DNA of 64,000 bases from Ridgeia piscesae. Lineage: Eukaryota; Annelida; Polychaeta; Sabellida; Siboglinidae. The notes under the pieces are model-generated. The model saw only the letters and a list, made by a program, of their open reading frames with translations, had not been told where the DNA came from and made no database searches. Position numbers and translations under genes: made by a program. Positions 1-64,000 of the stretch are shown here, in pieces. The stretch is taken from positions 38,501 to 102,500 of the forward strand of contig JAODUO010000537.1 in NCBI GenBank assembly GCA_025642075.2, read 5' to 3'. Position 1 is the first letter of the stretch, and each line of letters starts with the position of its first letter.

Positions 1-1595
1 AAAAACACCTCGAAGCATTTCGACGATTTGGTCAAATAGAAGCGTCTTTAGTATGAGTACTGTGTACATTGCTGTGGATTTAAATCCAGGCTAGTTATAC
101 GGATATACATATACTGAACGTATCTGTGTATTGTAACAATAAAACGTACACGCTTTATTGAGAAAATTGCTGTTGTCACTTGCAATATAATTGTATTTCT
201 CTTCTGCGATATGAGCTTATATTACCGAATCATGTCACAACCTCGATTACGTCTACACCCTATACTTCTTGCATCAAAGCATATTGGTGTCGCCTATAGA
301 GATGACCTTACGTAAGTCAGTAGAACGGTTTTCAGGCATTCGTCGTTTAAACGATATAATAGTAACGTTGTAATCTTTGATGTGGCACTTTTTCTTTGTC
401 TAAGGCTTTGTTATTTAAGTAGATTATGCCTACATCTACTGGTGATCCCTCGTCTAGCCACTTAGTGACATCATCCAAAAATAACATGTTTTTAAAAACC
501 CACTTTTAGAAACCCATGACGTTGTTTGGGATAGCTGCTGAATTGAACAGTTTGGAGCGTGGCTATCCAGGCTCTGTGGCTATCAGAACAGTGGCGCAAC
601 GCGACAAGAAGTACTAAAGTCATATACGTTTTTACAATGGGGCGAGCAGAATCTTTTACTATGCCCGGTTATTATGGAAGTAAATTAATACTTTGTGAAA
701 CAATTACTCGCTTAGAATATAAATTAGTGTTAATCATAGTTTTGGGCGATCTTTTACTTTCAGACCTAACCATGAAAACCACTACCTTCAGCCGCCAGTA
801 CTTTTTCTCACATATCTTATGTATAAGCTGGAATGCGCTCTTTCTCTGTTGCCGCACCAACTCTGTGGAATTCGCTTCCTGACAGGGTTACGCTTACATT
901 AAAAAGAAATATTATAGTATCATTCCGCCGCATCTAAAAACCTATCTCTTTAATGCTGCCTATCCTGATTAAATCCCTAACAACTTTATCCACCAGTCGA
1001 CGACTCGCGCGTTGTTATACGATTGCGAGGTTGTTTAATAGCTTGGATTTGTCGCGTCACTGAGCTAGATTTTTGAGGATATTGGCGCATAAGCATTAGA
1101 TGCATGTCATGTGAGAGGATGTAAACGTAATGTTGCTTGTAAACTATCCATATGTTGGACGGCATCTGACGCCCCGAGAAGGGTACATAACGATGCTCTT
1201 TTAAATCACTAATTTTAAAAGTAAAAGGTAATCCTCTACAACCCACAGTCAGTGGAGTACCTGAAGCGGAGTCTGCTAATAATTTAGGCTATAGCGTAAT
1301 TATTATTTGTACGCGCGCACGATTATTGGCATCATAATTTGTCGGATTCACAACTTGTGTGTTCACCAAGTCAGATATAAAATAAAGCTGGTCGGACAAT
1401 ACGGAGTGATCGGCTATTTTCGTGAAACATGTTATACAAGGTACATAAACTAAATGTTTAGCCTTGATATAGGGCCCAACCATATAAGGCATCCTGTATG
1501 ATTAGGATCACCAAGCGTTTCTGCAACCCAGGAATCGGTTTATAAATACATCTCGTGTTAGCAAGCAAATATACCGTAAATGTCAACTAGCAAGT
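1..1595. other. 3' flank of BLTP1, no gene recognised
   Basis: I see no coding exon, RNA gene or named repeat here. The longest open frame (559-882, plus) is 107 codons with unconvincing composition and overlaps an open frame on the other strand. Confidence 0.5.
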
Positions 1596-2138
1596 CAACA
1601 AGATGCAGAGGTTACAGGAGTGCCTGTGTAGGACTTCCCAATCCCACCTTTTCGCAAAGAAGTTTGTCATCACTCAAATGGGATCAAGTTACACAAAGTG
1701 CAGAAATCCGCTGGTTCCGCCGTAGGCTATATAAGTATCAACCAGGGCGACAGGCTGCAATCCAAGGGGTGACAGGGCAAACAAAATTAATCATCTATAA
1801 TGTGCTTGATGGCTAGTGCCTATTAATGTATAAACAAAATGACAGAGCCCGGAATGATCAATATTTACTGGTATAAAATCAAGTTGCGGGCTGCGGCCAA
1901 CCAAGCAATTTATCTTGTGATTTTCCACTGGGTAGTCGGAAGTTTATATCTGAACTCGTATACTTTCTGTTAATTTTACTACTAGACCGATATAGGTTTT
2001 TAAGAGAGGGAAGTGATCAGTCTAGCTATATATGCCTATACATTTGTTTTATGAACTGAAAAAATGTGAGGACATTTCCTATGCTGCCCCCTTAGGCTGA
2101 AAAGTGGGGGACGCATCTCCCAACGATCGACGCCCATG
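1596..2138. mobile_element. hAT-like MITE, 5'-truncated copy A
   Basis: This stretch matches the element at 45339-46329 over most of its length, including TCACTCAAATGGGATCAA, the ACCAAGCAATTTATCT block and the terminal GATCGACGCCC near 2126-2136. It lacks the left terminal inverted repeat and runs straight into copy B. Confidence 0.75.
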
Positions 2139-2574
2139 CTGTGTAGAACTTCACATTTTTGGCAAAGAAATCTGTCATCACTCAAATGGGAATTAGTTAC
2201 ACAAAGTGCTGGAATCCGCCGCTTCTGTCGTAGGCGATAAGCATCGAGCAGGCGAGGGTGAAAGTGCAACACAGCGGCGCAGCCCGCATGACGACTATTT
2301 ACTAAAGTAACATCAAGTTGCGCGCAGTGGCCAGGCCCAGCCAAGCAATTTATATAGTCGATTTTTCTAATGGATGGTCGGAACGTCATATCGCGAGTTT
2401 CTTGTCTAGCTACTAGTCCTCTGTAGCGGCTTTTTAAGAGAGGAGTGGTGAGTCAGGTTATATGCCCCGCAATTTTTCTGAACTGAAAAGTGGGGGGACA
2501 ATTCCTATGCTGTCCCCCCACGCAGAAAAGTGGGGGGACGCGTCCCCCCCGTCCCCCGCCGATCGACGCCCGTG
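2139..2574. mobile_element. hAT-like MITE, copy B in tandem with copy A
   Basis: A second, more diverged copy of the same unit starts near TTTTTGGCAAAGAAAT and ends with the G-run block and GATCGACGCCCGTG at 2561-2574, the same terminus as the intact copy at 45339-46329. It also lacks the left terminal repeat. The head-to-tail order of A and B suggests duplication or repeated insertion. Confidence 0.72.
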
Positions 2575-2723
2575 CATGCCATGAGGGACTGGTGGCTTGG
2601 TGTCATAGAACGGCGAGATGATGCACTTGTCTCCTGAATGGCAGACAACAATCGTAAGTGTTGACTACCTTTTTTCAGTGACGCACCCAATCTCCAAAAC
2701 AGGCTCTTCCTGTCGCGCGCTCC

Positions 2724-2725
<2 letters not shown>

Positions 2726-2798
<73 letters not shown>
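2726..2798. repeat. (TA)n microsatellite
   Basis: About 36 pure TA units. Open frames across it are artefacts of the dinucleotide. Confidence 0.98.
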
Positions 2799-2801
<3 letters not shown>

Positions 2802-4360
2802 TAAAGTTGGAAAGAGCTCGGAACCAGAATGAATCGCTGCGTTGAGAATGAAACGCATCTAGTCAAAAAGCAGAGGCTCTTAGGAGAAGTTAGTCAACAG
2901 GGAGAAATGCAAATGGATGCAACGTGCCCGTCCAGCAGTTAAGTACCTGAAATAATCTTGGCTATTTACAGGAGCAGGGATGTATCCAGAGGGGGCAAGA
3001 CGCGCAGGGACCTATGTGAACATGACTGCGTGTGTGTGTGTGCGCGCGCGTTTGTATGTGTGTGCCCCTAAATTTGTTTCGTCATGAGTATACAAATTAC
3101 CTTTCTAAATTCAGGCGTGAACAGTAGATTGGGACAGGTCATGTGATAATCGTGAAAAGATGATCTCCACCAATTAAGGCTTATTATTTGCGTGTGCAGA
3201 ACCCTCATTTTCACAAGTCTTAAAAGTCTTAATAGTTGTAATTGTGTGTTGAACGTTGGGGCCCACTAACCAACCGATTAACTGCCTTTTTTCTATACAA
3301 TATTAGTGTTCTGGTAATATGTATTTACATACTGTCTGTTTATTCTTATGACAACAGGTTTAGGTTTATAGATTTTAAGTCAATGTGTGAATACTTGTTT
3401 GGGAATCTGGGAATACCGGTTTACTCAGAACCAATCTGAATATCACACTCAAGTTACGTGTAACATGTATTGATTGCGACTGAATACTTATTTATGATCT
3501 CCTTTGAGTATTAGATAACTAGTTGTTCAATGACATCTTACCAACCTCAGTGAAAACACCTGTAGCAAAATGCTGTTGCTAGTGTCACTAATATACCACT
3601 AAACATTTAGTCACCTAGTTGATGTTACAAACACATTATGCAAAATAAAGACGTTTACACTTATTTCATATGTACAATTATACACATCAGCAAAAAAAAT
3701 TCAAGCATCAATAAAAATTAAATTTTGAATGAACCATTACTGTATTTGTAGGTTGGCACTGAAATGCACTTTGGCTCTCTACAATGTATCATTCAAACCA
3801 TTTTAGTATACTCGAGTATAATTTATTGGTAGCAACACATAATAAGTTAGAACAAAATTTTTTTAAGAACATAAACTTACAGGTAAGAGAAAACTATAGA
3901 ACGGCTGAGGTAAACCATCGGTATACAGGTGCAATGTCAATACTAGCTAAATATCAGAAAATCCTGGAGAGAAAGTTGGAAAGAGAGGGAGAAAGGGTGA
4001 GTGAGTGAGTGAGTGAGTGAGTGATGACGAGAGGGAGAGAGGGAGAAAAAGAGAGAGGAGACTTGGGACTGAATGAGTGAATGAGCGCGACAGTGATTTA
4101 CTGAAATCAGTATCGTTTTAAACGACATGAAATATAAATATATCATTTGCACTGTAAACGGTGGAACACTATAGTACTATGTTCACATACCAGCAGCGTT
4201 GCCCACACTAATCAGGACAATGTCCAAAAAACGATCAAGTTGGCACAGCCTGAGAACAGCCGATACTAAACAAGAAAATAGTTATCTGAAAAAAAAACCG
4301 TTAGTAATCAGCCAGATCATACAATCTCTAGGAGCAGTTGGTTCAATGAACCAAATGCAA
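2799..4360. other. BLTP1 3' flank/UTR, no other gene seen
   Basis: AT-rich sequence holding a short GT/CG-alternating run at 3030-3064 and a (GAGT)n run at 3998-4024. The part next to the stop codon should be 3' UTR. No protein or RNA gene recognised. Confidence 0.5.
3822..3827 (-). terminator. Candidate BLTP1 polyadenylation signal
   Basis: TTTATT on the plus strand reads AATAAA in the direction of BLTP1, about 540 bases past its stop codon. It is the first clean hexamer I see there, but AT-rich flanks make chance matches likely. Confidence 0.3.

Positions 4361-64000
<59,640 letters not shown>

Noticed and set aside
559..882. 107-codon plus-strand frame
   Set aside because: No domain or homologue recognised, competing open frame on the other strand, no splice context.

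Overview
The window is metazoan nuclear DNA. It is AT-rich, intron-rich, full of long microsatellites and packed with decayed transposable elements. Gene structure and repeat content suggest a marine invertebrate (mollusc, annelid or similar). I cannot resolve the phylum.

One host gene runs through almost the whole window on the minus strand, from beyond position 64000 down to a stop codon at 4361. It is the orthologue of BLTP1 (KIAA1109 in human, tweek in fly, lpd-3 in worm), a roughly 5000-residue bridge-like lipid transfer protein. I could place 38 coding exons with GT/AG splice sites. They total about 10.4 kb, or roughly 3450 residues, which is the C-terminal two thirds of the protein including the true C-terminus. 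The first exon(s) lie outside the window. Nearly all exon junctions keep the reading frame; the few that do not are flagged. The identification rests on extended similarity, recalled from the human protein, over at least 15 exons.

Everything else recognisable is mobile or repetitive DNA in introns and the 3' flank. By region: 1-4360, 3' flank with two hAT-like MITE copies; 4.7-5.3 kb, a LINE relic with a degenerate 2A-like motif; 9.7-9.95 kb, a large palindrome; 12.1-16.0 kb, a nearly full-length CR1-type LINE with an SGNH-hydrolase ORF1; 24.8-25.2 and 28.2 kb, CR1 relics in the other orientation; 25.85-26.18 kb, a long CAGG/CCTG array.

The intron at 30.1-44.5 kb holds, in order, an inverted-repeat element (E1) split by an RTE-like LINE, a second inverted-repeat element (E3), another LINE relic and a Ty3-type LTR retrotransposon. 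The intron at 44.7-51.6 kb holds a third inverted-repeat element (E2, 44953-50238), which itself contains a hAT-like MITE and a LINE relic. The 3'-most part, 51.6-64 kb, is exon-rich, with tRNA-derived SINE sequence and a possible piggyBac end.

The most interesting observation is that the three inverted-repeat-bounded elements E1, E2 and E3 all carry decayed copies of the same uncharacterised protein family (acidic E-A-D and D-T-D motifs, a central LTGxD/GKGK block, a C-terminal LP...H..RA block). This points to a DNA-transposon-like or hitchhiking system that I cannot assign to a named superfamily.
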